A stretch of 64,000 nt of DNA. Origin: Rana temporaria. Its lineage: Eukaryota; Chordata; Amphibia; Anura; Ranidae. The DNA is taken from assembly GCF_905171775.1 (NCBI RefSeq), contig NC_053489.1, positions 249,041,008 to 249,105,007 on the forward strand. The letters run 5' to 3'. Below the pieces are notes generated by a model, which saw only the letters and a program-made list of their open reading frames with translations, made no database searches and was not told where the DNA came from. This document shows, in pieces, positions 19,185 through 30,358 of the stretch (its first letter is position 1; the number at the start of each line of letters is the position of its first letter). A program made the translations under genes and the position numbers.

Positions 19185-20033
19185 GGTCAGAATAGAATCA
19201 GACTTCAATGTCTCAAAATCACTGAGGACAGTAAAAACCAGGCAACTAGCATTTTTAGTAGAAAGTCAACAGCAGCAGCCTAGATTTTTTTTCTCAGGAA
19301 ATCTGGGAAGACTACACAATTTTCAGCATTACATTCACATCCATGTCACTAGATGGAGCAGCTGAGCATACTTATTTTCTCTGAGACCCGGTGCCATCTA
19401 GTGGCCATAATGCATTATTTTCCCCATTTATAAATTCCATTTGCAGAGAAAATAGTCAGGGAACATTTGATTTTGCCCCATTCGAACAGAACAGATTTAC
19501 ATTCAGTTTTAAAAGAGAAAACAGCTATGCAGATTATTTATAAAATATGCCAACAAGGGCATTTCAGATCCATGTTTAATATCTACAAGATCCAATTCAA
19601 TACTCAAATCTTCGCTTTCCACATTCAGCAACTTTTTACAAGCAAAATGCAAGTGCCTGTGTACATCAGCTAAAAATAACAGTGATAACGATTGTTCTTT
19701 TAGCTCTGCTTAGAGTGGACCATTCAATAGCCTTACGAAACTGCATTAATACATTCCCTGACATGTCAAGGGCTCGTCTACACTTGTGGTGCTCGCTGAA
19801 GAGCAATTTTGGATTGATCTTCAGAGGGCATTTGACGGGGGGGGAGGGCATTATATTGCCACCCCACTGCCTATTTTAAGCCCTATAAACCCACAGCCCT
19901 GGCAGTAACAGCTTGGCCCCATTCAGGTGAATGGGTCACAGTACCACCTGTGGGAAGAATTGTGAACACGCCCATCCGCTGTTATTGCAACCTAAAGAAT
20001 ATGTAAACCCAACATTTCATATTCCTGACATGT
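19185..20033. other. Mostly unique non-coding stretch
   Basis: No gene recognised. A short inverted pair (CACTAGATGG... near 19347 and CCATCTAGTGG near 19393) suggests a small decayed repeat. The rest is AT-rich. Confidence 0.45.
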
Positions 20034-20560
20034 GTACCATGTACTTGTATGAAATAGTATTATGTTCTCTTTGTATTGCTTCCTGTGTCTGAAAGCCCTG
20101 GTCTTCCTACCAATCCCTCTGTTTCCCTTTAAAAACTGACCACACTAAGCAAGAGAGCACACAGTGGTCAGTTCACTAGCCATGCTGGGAACTCAGAATA
20201 AGGAAAGGATAGTAATGGTCAGCACTCAGTATGACATCCAAAAAATAGTATTCCTTTATGTACAACGCTGTAAAAACATCCTATGCTTTTCAGACATTAG
20301 TCCTTAGTCATGGCTGTGGGGAGAGAATAAAAAATAATAATTATTTATCATGTGGGGAGAGGATGTAGCACCTATACACCCGTTTTCCCATGCTGGGAAC
20401 CCGGTGTGCTCTCCTCCAATGATCAGCCTTGTCCTGACACACACACACATACAGCCTTTCACTGGGAAGATCAGTGTATTGCTGTTTCTCCTCCCCCCAG
20501 TTCTTATGCAGCTGAGAACAGAGGTCATGTAAAATGGGGAACAAAAAAAAAAAGGTATTT
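20034..20560. repeat. Unclassified dispersed repeat, copy 1
   Basis: The blocks CTTTGTATTGCTTCC, CCACACTAAGCAAGAG and CATGCTGGGAACCCG near 20075-20405 recur in the same order at about 21500-21670 (CTTTGTATTGCTTCC, CCACACTAGGCACAAGAG, TATGCTGGGAACCCAG). No coding frame or ends could be defined. Confidence 0.55.
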
Positions 20561-20798
20561 ATAAAAAAATGTTTATAGCTACACGCAAATGTTTTGCCTT
20601 TCATTGTAAACTATTTGAAACTAAGTGGGTCGTTTTCTAAGGTGATCGTTTACAATCACTTTAAGGGGGAGCGATTGGGGGTGGTAAAACATGGCTCAGA
20701 TGTGGATTTTTACTGTCTCCCAACTGCAAACTTTTTGTTACAAACTGCCAACCAAGACCTAACTGTATGATTTTTCCAAGGTGCTTTATCTTTTAGCA

Positions 20799-21323
20799 TT
20801 AAAAGCAGTCTGAGTTTACATTCAGTGTTTTTTCATCCAGCCATCCAGCATACTAGCGTCAGCTACAGTATGCCTTTATTATTATTTTTTTCGCTGTACT
20901 CACAGTTTAATCCATTAGTTAAGTTTCAGACTCCCCGCGGGGAGTAGGCGTTCCTATGAAGAAGGGAACATGATTGACGGCCGGCTATGGCGCGTCACGC
21001 ATTCTGAAAATAGCCGAAATAGGACTCGGCTCTTCACGGCGCCTGCGCAGTCAGCTCCTAGTCTGTGCGCAGGCGCCTTATAGCGCCGTGAAGAGCCGAG
21101 TCCTACTCCGGCTATTTTCAGAACGCGTGGCGCGCCATAGCCGGCCGTCAATCATTTTCCCCTCTTCATAGGAACGCCTTTCCCGGCGGGAGTCTGAAAC
21201 AAAACTAATGGATTAAACTGTGAGTACAGCGCAAAAAATAAAAATAAAGGCATACTGTAGCTGACGCTAGTATGCTGGATGGCATGGTAGAAAGTTGTTT
21301 TTTAGGGTGAACCTCCGCTTTAA
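20799..21323. mobile_element. Second palindromic TTAA element
   Basis: A 525-bp near-palindrome whose right end AGGGTGAACCTCCGCTTTAA matches the 8741-9265 family. The left end is eroded (TTAAAAGCAGTCTGAGTTTA). Arms pair through CATCCAGCATACTAGCG, GAGTAGGCGTTCCTATGAAG and GAAGAGCCGAGTCCTA to a short centre near 21058. The two TTAA palindromes share architecture and the GGCGTTCCTA block. They also share GCGCAGGCGC motifs at the centre. No transposase. Confidence 0.85.
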
Positions 21324-21395
21324 CAGCAGATCACAAGGTGAGAAGTTGCAGCAAGGGGCTGATGTGCATCAAACATTTGTTAACACAATCAAAAA

Positions 21396-21505
21396 AATTG
21401 CAGGGGTACCTGGATTTATGTAATCATGACACTTCTGGGCTAGCTTCTTAGGCTCCAGGAAGTAGATGGAGATCCTGGATAGTACCTGAAAAAAAATGTC
21501 CTGAT
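21396..21505. repeat. Direct repeat, partner of 21679-21770
   Basis: GCAGGGGTACCTGGATTTAT followed by TAATCATG and CTGGGC.AGCTTCT recurs about 283 bp downstream with roughly 85 percent identity by eye. The intervening block matches the dispersed repeat at 20034, so this is a duplicated or tandemly inserted repeat unit. Confidence 0.65.
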
Positions 21506-21678
21506 CTCTTTGTATTGCTTCCATTGTGTGACATCCCTGATGTTCCTGCCAGTCCTTCTACTTTACTAATAAAAACTAACCACACTAGGCACAAGAGCCC
21601 AATATGGTCAGTTTTCTAGCTATGCTGGGAACCCAGCCTGCTTTCCTCCAAAGAGAAGACTTGTCCTAACACCACCCC

Positions 21679-21770
21679 CGGCAGGGGTACCTGGATTTAT
21701 ATAATCATGTCGTCTCTGGGCCAGCTTCTCAAGCTCCATAAAGTAGATGGTGACCCTGAACAAAAATGTC
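21679..21770. repeat. Direct repeat, partner of 21396-21505
   Basis: Second copy of the GCAGGGGTACCTGGATTTAT block, followed by AAGTAGATGGTGACCCTGAA where the first copy has AAGTAGATGGAGATCCTGGA. Similarity ends before 21780. Confidence 0.65.
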
Positions 21771-23225
21771 CTTCTGAAGAGAGAAGCAGATAAAAGGCCA
21801 AATTGGAGGACTACCGTGATCTCTGTGAGAGGTAAGAAATAAATGAGTTTCTCTTACACAATACTTTTTCAAGGGGCAGCACCAAAGATAGATAAAGAAG
21901 ATGGGTACAACACAAAAGATATAAGATGAAGGCGACGTAAAACACAAAAACTCAGATGTACAGCAACATATCTATAAAGGATAAAAGTTATTAGCAGAAA
22001 TAACCCAGACTGGCTGAGCTGTATTCCTTCTATACAGGATTCTTTATGGCTTAGGACTTTGTTGTAAGGCGTAGTTGGATCGTGGGGGTGCCCACACACC
22101 CGGTATAGTAATACCGAGCCCAGACAAACGGGTTAACATCACTACTATATACATAAAGGTCTATTCCCAAAAGCTTTAGTCATGCAAAGGTTAATGAATG
22201 CTGGCAGGGGAAGCGGCAGTGATGCAGGACAGGCGTGTTCTGATCACACACAATGACAGGAAGGACATAGGAGTCCACAAGCCCCCACTCCCTGCTGAAA
22301 CATCATCTAGAGTGGAGGAGGGGGGGGGGAGCACACTGAGATCTGCAGAGCATTGCATCCTGTCCACGGCACACCTTTTCATCACTTGGAAAGGATCACC
22401 TGTAACATTGGGGGGGGGGGGGAATAAACAATACATACACATGTTAGCTTTTTTACATTTCCATACGTGCATAAAGGTTCCTTTGAAAAGCTCGATTGGC
22501 AGCGCCACTGGTTTATCCCTGAAGACTGTGGCACAGCATTCGCTCTCCGCCTTGCAAATACTAGTGTTGCTTCTCATGCTGAAAGGTTAAACCACATTGT
22601 TAAAAAGAAGTTCTATTCACACATCTACATTTAGGAGACAGACAGATCCTAACCATGAGGCTGCTGTTCTTTCTTCACAGCGCTGGCATATAACAAATGA
22701 TGCCAATTATCCAGCTATTGTTCTGTAGATACCAACCTTGGCACCCTAATAATAGTTTGCACAATCAGTGTCTGTGCCCTCCCCAGAGACACCCTGTTGT
22801 CTGATGTTCCTTTAAACAGGAAAGAGCCCCTCCGCCCTGTACCATGCTTTAATCTCTGTAATACAGAGGGCAGAGGTCAGCTCCCACCTTGTAGAGGGCA
22901 CAGCACAATGGGATAAGGAAGCATTGAAAATGGTGTAAGATACAGCCTTTTGTACCAGGCTGGCATTTCCTGAATGAGATTTCATGGGCATTACACATAA
23001 TGGCCTTTAACAAAAAAAACAAAAAAAAACACAGGATATTTATTCCTGAAATCCTCCCCTAGAAGCATAGCAGAGTAAAGCATAGTTCAAGATGGCACAC
23101 CATGGCTAAGAGGACCCCTACTGACAAACTGACCACACAAGTTGACTTCTCATGTGCACAGTGCCTATTTAGGTTGCATATGTTTCAAACTGGTTACTAC
23201 TATATGTAAAGCCTAACTCCAGCCC
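21771..23225. other. Largely unique non-coding sequence
   Basis: Overlapping open frames of about 130 codons run on both strands at 22190-22590, but neither has a recognisable domain, signal peptide or codon pattern. Overlap of two similar-length frames on opposite strands argues against either being a gene. G-runs near 22320 and 22410 and an A-run at 23226-23249 close the stretch. If any unannotated host exon lies in this window, this is one of the places to test. Confidence 0.4.
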
Positions 23226-23617
23226 AAAAAAAAAAAAAAAAAAAAAAAACGACTCTAGACTATTAAAAGAGAAAATAACATCTCTCGATCTTAAGGCTAT
23301 TTGACTGCCCACCCACTACAACTGTGTTACCCCAAGCATCACCACCACTTCTCCGGGGTGAGGGAAATGGGTATCAGGGAGTTTCCATGTGTGGGGTGGC
23401 CCCTGTATTTGGCACCCCTTTCCCTTCTCCCCACCCTTTCCTTAAGCCCTATAGTCCCAATTTGGCCCCCCCCCCCTTCATCGCACTTCTCCCCTCCCCC
23501 TTCTCCCTCCTCGATTTACTCCCACTCATTCCTCTCTTGGTTCCCCCCCACCCTGTCCTCCTCTCTTTGTACCAATTTTTCTACATCTGCTGTTCCCATG
23601 CCACTGTCTGCTGTGCT

Positions 23618-23911
23618 CAGGGGCGGACTGACCATTGAGTCACTCGGGCACTGCCCGAGGGCCCCATGCCACTAGGGGGCCCCATCAGGGTTGCCAGGCT
23701 CAGTAAAACCAGGGACAGTATGTAAAAATCTATGTTTTTTTTTACATCTGTCCCTGCTATGTCCGAAACCGACATGCTTTTGATGTGAAAATCCTGAGAT
23801 TTTAGCTGCCCCGCCTCTGCACTGCCTCCTGGTGTGGTGGCCATCTGTAAGTCCAGGGGGCCCATAATCTTCTATTGCCCGGGGGCCCCATGAGTTGTCA
23901 GTCCGCCCCTG
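23618..23911. mobile_element. hAT MITE with perfect 8-bp duplication
   Basis: GCTGTGCT occurs at 23610-23617 and 23912-23919. The left end CAGGGGCGGACTGACCATTG and the right end TTGTCAGTCCGCCCCTG are inverted, extended by GCCCGAGGGCCCC/GGGGCCCCATG. Non-coding, 294 bp. Confidence 0.9.
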
Positions 23912-23962
23912 GCTGTGCTCGTCTCTCCACCCTGTCTTGCTGCTATTCCATTAATCCTCCCC

Positions 23963-24190
23963 TTTTGCCATCTGACCCCTCCTGTGCAGTATGGCAGTCT
24001 AAGTTCTCACCTCTTCCATTCAACACATGTTCCACCAGGCTGCTACCTGCTGCCCTACCATGGCCTTAACCCCCCCCCCCCTTTTTTTTGTCATCTGACC
24101 TCTCCTGTGCAGTATGGCAGTCTAAGTTCTCGCTCTTCTATTCAACACATGTTCCACCAGGCTGCTACCTGCTGCCTTACCATGGCCTTG
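23963..24190. repeat. Tandem duplication with 123-bp period
   Basis: CATCTGACC.CTCCTGTGCAG...TGCTACCTGCTGCC.TACCATGGCCTT is present twice. The same word starts at 23969 and 24092, giving a 123-bp period. The copies are about 95 percent identical apart from a C/T-rich junction, so the duplication is recent. Confidence 0.85.
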
Positions 24191-25616
24191 TCTTTTATGC
24201 TACTCCACAATGCAAAGGGATCCCCCAGCTCACTGCATGATGCTACCTTAACAGTCAACCCCTCCCGATGATGGGACCTTAGTTTGACATCTTGGTGGCT
24301 CATGTCTGTTACATAATTAACAAGAATTACGCAAATTGTTCCTGCTCCCGATATGCCGTACTGAATGTTTTTTATGGGGAAATTTTTTCATGCATGTGTT
24401 AAGTTTATCTTTCATATTACAAGCACAAAGCTTTTGCTGCAATATTCACCTGTGATACAGAGATTTCCCTTGCAGTATGTTTTTCTGCCACTAGATGTCT
24501 TCAGTCTGATGGCCAGCATTATTTAACCCACAGTGTCTCAGTCCAGGTTATACCTGGATAGTGAAAGGAGAATTAGCACAGTGGTAAGCTCCTCTCTCTT
24601 TCACTCTGCTTTCTCTTCCTATCAGCATGCTTCCAGTTAGCACCTGAACAGATTTGCTCCTTTTACAGCTGTTCTGTAAAGGGATGCAAAAGGATGATGC
24701 CAGGTATGTCCCAGTTTAGCAGTGGAAATGAGCTTGAGCATCTTCCAAAGCCATCTCTAACCCAAACTCTAGACTCCTATTTTTTTGTACTCCCAGTGAG
24801 CTGCGGGCCAGGCTCACATAAGCTGTGGGGTGGGGAATGACCCAGGACATAGTTTATTGGTGTACAAAAGTGGGGGTTCAGTGTTCAGGTTAGAGATGAG
24901 AAAGATGCCCTAGCTTATCCCCATTTACTTTAAAGGATAGTTTTTCTCAACAAAACTTGAGTTTCACTTTACAAATGGCACAGATAGTCAATCAATAAGA
25001 CACTAATAGAGGAGGTGTGCTGGATACTGTTCTAGGTCTATGATGATCACTACTGTCAGTGTATGTGGAACAGTAAAACCACTTAATACCCTTTGCATGA
25101 TGCCCTGGGCTCTGTGGTTTTGCAGTTTGGGCCATGACTAAAAAGCCTGAAAACAGAAGAAAAAAAATATGAGCAATAAAATTAGTGTTGGTTTTAGAAG
25201 ATATCTATTAGGTCACCCTGTAATTTAAAAAATATATAGATCGTTGATTTCCATTAGGTCAAACTACAATTTGTGCTCATTTTCTTTACGTCATACTTAC
25301 AGCCATAATAATTAAAACAAATACAGCCCCTTAATGGCTTGCTTGGTTAGGCTCTATGAAGATCAATTGTAATGGGCAAATCAGTCTTTAGAAACTGCTG
25401 AAAACCATCCTTATCTTATGCAACGTTAATCACTTAAAACAGTGCTAATCCTTAAAGCGCATTTATTGCAAAGTATAGAATCGTGCATTCATCCCTATAT
25501 TGTATTTCAAGTCCTCTCCTATTACTCTGAGAAATCTTGAAGTTTGTAAACTTTCCGTGTGAAGATCCCCGAACATTTACTTCCTTGGATCCTGTGACAT
25601 GTATTCACTATGCCAT
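24191..25616. other. Unique non-coding stretch
   Basis: No gene, array or element ends identified. Composition is AT-rich with short homopolymers. Confidence 0.45.
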
Positions 25617-25624
25617 GTGGGTAG

Positions 25625-26733
25625 TAGGGATACGTATCTTCACTGGTCTCACGGTTCGATTACGATTATCTTGTCCAAGATTTGTTTCGATTCCACTATG
25701 CATAGTGATTACTGCGCAAGTGCGCATGGTTAAAAACTTTTAATACAAAAATTCAATGGTCAGAAAAACGATTTTTCTCCAGTGGCAGAGTGATGGTGTG
25801 ATCAGAGGCAGAAGCATGTTGGGATCAGAGGCAGAGGCATAGTGTGATCAGAGGCATGGCGAGATCAGACTGGGATGGTGGGATCAGACTGGGATGGTGG
25901 GATCAGACTGGGATGGTGGGATCAGACTGGGATGGTGGAATGGTGGGATCAGAGGCATGGTGGGATGGCGGGATCAGAGGCATGGTGGGATCAGACTGGG
26001 ATGGTGTTATCAGACTGGGATGGTGGAATGGTGGGATCAGAGGCATGGTGGGATGGCGGGATCAGAGGCATGGTGGGATCAGACTGGGCTGGTGTTATCA
26101 GACTGGGATGGTGGAATGGTAGGATCAGAGGCATGGTGGGATGGCGGGATTAGACTGGGATGGTGTTATCAGACTGGGATGGTGTTATCAGACTGGGATG
26201 GTGGAATGGTGGGATCAGAGGCATGGTGGGATCAGACTGGGATGGTGTTATCAGACTGGGATGGTGGAATGGTGGGATCAGAGGCATGGTGGGATCAGAG
26301 GCATGGTGGGATCAGACTGGGATGGTGTTATCAGACTGGGATGGTGGAATGGTGGGATCAGAGGCATGGTGGGATGGCAGAATCAGAGGCATGGTGGGAT
26401 CAGACTGGCATGGTGGGATGATGGTAGTGGAGGGATGGGAATCAGTGACATTGGCACTCACCTGCTATTAGTTTCAGTTGATTCCCCATCCTCCATGCTG
26501 CTCAGTGTGTCTTCCCCCTTCTGGTGCCTCCAATGATTCCTCTGCTCATGTCAGGTCTCCTTCAGCTTCTCCCCCTCCACTGTACTGGATGTCAGCTCAT
26601 CAGCTGACTTTCTGCTTCAGTGAAGGTGAGGGGGCTTTATCCACCATGCATTGCTTTATCTAAATCAATTCAGCCAGCTCGTAGCATCGTGAACGTCCGA
26701 ATCCTGATGCACCGATGCTGCTCAACACCCCTA
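25625..26733. mobile_element. Probable hAT element enclosing a minisatellite
   Basis: The left end TAGGGATACGTATCTTCACT and the right end GATGCTGCTCAACACCCCTA are imperfect inverted ends. The flanks GTGGGTAG (25617-25624) and GTAAGTAG (26734-26741) agree at 6 of 8 positions. Inner blocks such as TCACGGTTCGATTACG and CGTGAACGTCCGAATCC also face each other. Most of the length is a 19-bp tandem array. No transposase is present. Confidence 0.6.
25794..26430. repeat. 19-bp GATCAGACTGGGATGGTGG minisatellite
   Basis: The unit GGGATCAGACTGGGATGGT is repeated about thirty times, mixed with related GGGATCAGAGGCATGGT and GGGATGGC units and higher-order groups of about 100 bp. It is purine-rich on the plus strand. 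Since 19 is not a multiple of three and units have no stops in most frames, it creates several long open frames that are not genes. Confidence 0.92.
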
Positions 26734-27030
26734 GTAAGTAGACATTTCTATGTCACACATTTCACAGAGCCTGCCTTCTGAACTACAGAGGTGCTGAGAG
26801 GAGTTTCAGGAGGCAGCATCAGTACAAGAATCAACAAGGTACCATGGGATATATAGTCCTAAGAAATTGAAGTAAACCGAAGATGAGAAACTGCAAAGCA
26901 TGCAGGGAATCCAGGAAGTTGTGGAAAGAGATGGCCAGCAGACAGGCAGAAATCACAATATGGAAGGAGATTTGTCAAGAAATCTTATATTGTCAATAAT
27001 AACTATTGTTTGTATGGTGAAGAAAGCAAG

Positions 27031-27240
27031 AAAGTAGTGCCATACACCGAAGAAACAGCTCAAGTGTATACAGGAATCAAAACTGCTTCAGCCCAGCTCC
27101 TCCTAGGACATTTCACAGGCGCATTTCACGCTGTGAGTGGGATAAAATGCATCAGAGGCAGGGCTTGGAGGAGCCGAGCTGAAGCAGTTTTGATTATTCT
27201 ATACACTCAGGCTGTTTCTTCAGTGTGTAGTGCTTTCTTT
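27031..27240. mobile_element. Small foldback element
   Basis: The left arm AAGTAGTGCCATACACCGAA-GAAACAGCT...AATCAAAACTGCTTCAGC is answered by the right arm GCTGAAGCAGTTTTGATTAT...AGGCTGTTTCTTCAGTGTGTAGTGCTT. Arms are about 80 bp with a loop of about 45 bp. No target duplication was identified. No coding capacity. Confidence 0.75.
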
Positions 27241-27399
27241 ACATGCATACACCAGAGCGGGGACTGGCTCTTAGCGCTGGCCCCCACCTTCTATGTGATT
27301 CCCTGGAGACATTTTGGTAAATGCTTTGAGTGTCACCCATAAGCTTTTTCACAAGTTATGGTCACATACTGTTTGTATTTGTAACAAAATCCCAGGGCC

Positions 27400-28613
27400 C
27401 CTGAAGCCCAATGGTGACCTCCAGAGTTAAGGACAGCTGACATCCTTCAGTGTAGAATGGGTTACAAGGCATGGTTGGTGTAATGCAAGATGAACAGGTG
27501 AGCGCTAGAAACTTTTTATTGACTGCAAAGAGTTTTATTGTCTCTTAAACAGAACTGTGGCAGAGAGGATTAGGGCCAGGACACCCTTAGGTAGATGCAA
27601 TGTCAATTGGCAAACTTCTATAGGTAGACAGCTATACAGGTGAAGGCCTCCAGCCGGACACTACTTCTATACAGGTTGGAACACTGTCTCCTATGGCAAC
27701 AATTTTGTAGCTGTTACCAACGGTAAAAGTATTCAACTTTCTGCAATACAAACAGTTCTCTTTACCCCACACTCACTCCCTGTGGATCTTCACTCAACGA
27801 GCACCCAGTTTCTCTCACTAGACTTCAGATCCACTAGCCACTGGATCCCCGGATCTCTTTTTACTATAGAACTCAGCATCTTACTCAAGCATCACCCCCG
27901 CTTCACTGCTGGGTCCCTGGCTTGGTACTCACAGATACTCCTCAAGCTTCACCCCTGCTATCCCGCTGGGTCCCTGACTTAGCACTTGCTGATGCTTTCC
28001 CACTTCTTCACCGTCCCCGGTTGGCGAGAAGTCTGCTTTGATACTAGCGTTCCGTTCACTTACTGTGGTCTCCGGCAGCAAGGTGGATGGTTCCTTTGTG
28101 GCGACAGCTTCCCCTCTACCCCCTACCATGACATGTTCCATGGCCGACGGAATCGTTACTTCAAGTTGGACTACAAGCCTGCAGTCCCAACCATGCACTA
28201 GTTCTGGATAGGCTCTCAGATAGCCTAACATTCAGCTGTCCCCAGGATAGGCCTTAGGTTTCTGGCCTAGCAGCCTGGGGCAATACAACACACGTCCACC
28301 CAGACAGCCATCCAGGTGGCACAGAACCCCAATCACCTGACTCCACCTAAAAAAATAGGCTCTCCCAACAGGCCAAGGAGCCCAAGAAAATCCATGCCCA
28401 TTGGCTGAGACACCCCATTCATTCCTAATCTGTCCTTGCAATTCCCTTGTCTTATTTAATGCCACCAGATACCTGGCCATCTAGTGACAGCAGAGAGAAA
28501 AGCAGAAATCTCAGAATTAGGGTGAAATCAATTGACCTCCTATCAATTGGCCAAGGTAACTATCACTTGGCAAATAAATTTAATAGCAACCCTGCCTAAA
28601 CATCGGGGTGCTA
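27400..28613 (-). repeat. TGTAG-headed repeat, inverted copy
   Basis: Read on the minus strand from 28613 the sequence begins TGTAGCACCCCGATGTTTAG. At its other end GAACTGTGGCAGAGAGGATT carries the CTCTGCCACAG word seen in the copies at 2018 and 6335. Two TTTTATT words at 27514-27545 could be polyadenylation signals on the minus strand. Left boundary uncertain. LTR assignment is tentative. Confidence 0.35.
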
Positions 28614-29601
28614 CATATTGTATTTAAGTACTGTTTTTATAAAAATCAGAGTGTATGCTGTGAACATACTGTAGATTTACTTTATGTTCAGAGAATTAGC
28701 TGAGCATTTAGCCTGTAGCTCAAAGCCTGATGCTACGCAGGCTACTTTTGAGGCAGAATGTGGTGTTTTTGGCTTTATAGACTTGAATAAGAAATATACT
28801 AATTTTAGGCATTCTTAGCCTGTAAGAACTAATCTCCACCTAGTGCTTTCCGTGGCTAAAACAGAAATGTCTCAAGCTTATATACACATGAAAGAAAGCT
28901 TGAAATACACTTCTAAAATTCTTGTATATGCGTGCAAAAATGCTAGAAAAAAAAGAATTATACCTGAAAAATCACTCTGCTCTGCTGTGAATGTAGTACC
29001 TGAAAGTTACTCTACGTACTATCGATTCCTGTAGCACATTTGTAAAGCACACCATTGTGTTTTATAAATGAACCAATATTTTGTATCTTTTTTTTCCTTG
29101 TTAGGCTTATAGATATAATAACTGTGCCCCTAATTTCATAAATGTAATAAATGAAGGAACACCCTCATTAAAGAAACATGGGAGGCTGCCACAACTGAAC
29201 TTTCTATTGGAGAATGGCATGACTAATCACGTTTCCTTTATTTCAAATAAATCTGTAAACAATATTTGCAATAAAAAAAAAAAAAAAAAATGAAGAAAAG
29301 AGATCCAAAAAAGGTATCCAATCCTTTCCCATCTCCTCCCTTAACACGTGTTAACCCCATCACACCCACGTTACAGGCCACAGTGTGCCCTTATCTCTCA
29401 TCGTACAGTTACTGCTGTTCTTATATTCATTAGCAGATGGAACAGAGCAAAGGATTCTGGGAGGCTTCTCCGGGCTCTGGGAGTGGAGTGACTTTAATTA
29501 GTGACAATTCCAGCAGTGAAAGAATAGAAAAGCAAGCTCCCATTGAGAATAGAATGAAACAGGAAAGTCAGGACAGAGGTGGCTAAGAGCTTTTGTGCAG
29601 T
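28614..29601. other. Unique non-coding stretch with an A-tail-like tract
   Basis: No coding region recognised. At 29266-29290 AATATTTGCAATAAA runs straight into an 18-base A tract. This looks like a polyadenylation signal plus tail of a retroposed sequence, but no upstream coding similarity or target duplication was found. Confidence 0.4.
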
Positions 29602-30054
29602 TTAAAGGGGTTGTAAATCTTCATGTTTTTTCACCTTAATACATCCTATGCATTAAGGTGAAAAAACACCTTGCAGTGTCCAGCCCCCCAGACCCCCCCC
29701 CCCCCCCCGTTTTACTTACCTGAGCTACGTGATGCGTCCCCGCCATCGCTCTCTCCACGTCTTCCCATCTCTTGAGTGGATAGATTGATAGCAGCGCAGC
29801 CATTGGTTCCAGCTGCTGTCAATCAAATCCAATGACGCGGGGGGCGGGGCCAAGTCATAATGACTCAGGAGCACGCCCGCAGGGTAACCCCCTCGGGAGA
29901 GAGCTTCCCAGAGGGGGTTATCTAATGCGGAGAGGAGCCACGAGAGCCGCCGTGGGACCCCAAAACATTCTGTGCAAAACGAACTGCACAGTGGAGGTAA
30001 GTATGACATGTTTGTTATTTTAAAAAAAAACACGAACCTTAAGTGTCACTTTAA
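29602..30054. mobile_element. TTAA MITE
   Basis: Starts TTAAAGGGGTTGTAAATCTT and ends AAGTGTCACTTTAA, both ends TTAA-flanked and partly inverted. A hairpin CACCTTAATACATCC...GCATTAAGGTG lies just inside the left end. The right side ends with GTAAGTATGACATGTTTGTTATTTTA, a block also found near 52160-52185 and 11085, so these share a family. A C-run at 29692-29707. Confidence 0.7.
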
Positions 30055-30134
30055 GCTGGAGTGACAGAACTGCACATACTAGTTAGACAACAACAGTATT
30101 ATTTAACTCGATTACCAAAACCAAAAAAAATATC

Positions 30135-30345
30135 TTAAAGTGATTGTAAAGTGTTAATTTTTTTAATTAAAATAAACATGCCATAGTTACCTTCTCTGTG
30201 AAATTTTTTTTGCACAGATCAGCCCCGACCCTCCTCTTTTGGGGTCCCCCGCCAGCACTCCTTGCTCCTCCTCTTCAATGAGTGCCCCCATAGAAAGCTG
30301 CTTTCTCTGAAGGAGAACGAGAGGGAGAGGGAGATTTTACACATA
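30135..30345. mobile_element. Truncated TTAA MITE fragment
   Basis: Begins TTAAAGTGATTGTAAAGTGT with AAATAAACATGCCATAGTTACCT following, as in the TTAA family. The right end is missing and the sequence passes into a purine-rich and CA-rich stretch before the Tc1 derivative at 30359. Confidence 0.6.
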
Positions 30346-30358
30346 CACACACACACAT

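Noticed and set aside
22191..22590. Two open frames of about 130 codons on opposite strands
   Set aside because: They mirror each other, lack domains, and contain low-complexity Gly and Ser runs from G-rich tracts. Left as possible but unsupported; not annotated as a gene.
23301..23675. Pro/Ser-rich open frames of 104-124 codons
   Set aside because: They come from a C/T-rich low-complexity stretch and end inside a hAT MITE. No secretion signal or family motif.
25844..26536. Overlapping open frames of 92-175 codons
   Set aside because: They are translations of the 19-bp GATCAGACTGGGATGGT array in several frames at once. No protein family resemblance.
29266..29290. AATAAA plus A-tract suggesting a processed pseudogene 3' end
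   Set aside because: No upstream coding similarity and no flanking direct repeat could be found, so only noted within the non-coding stretch.
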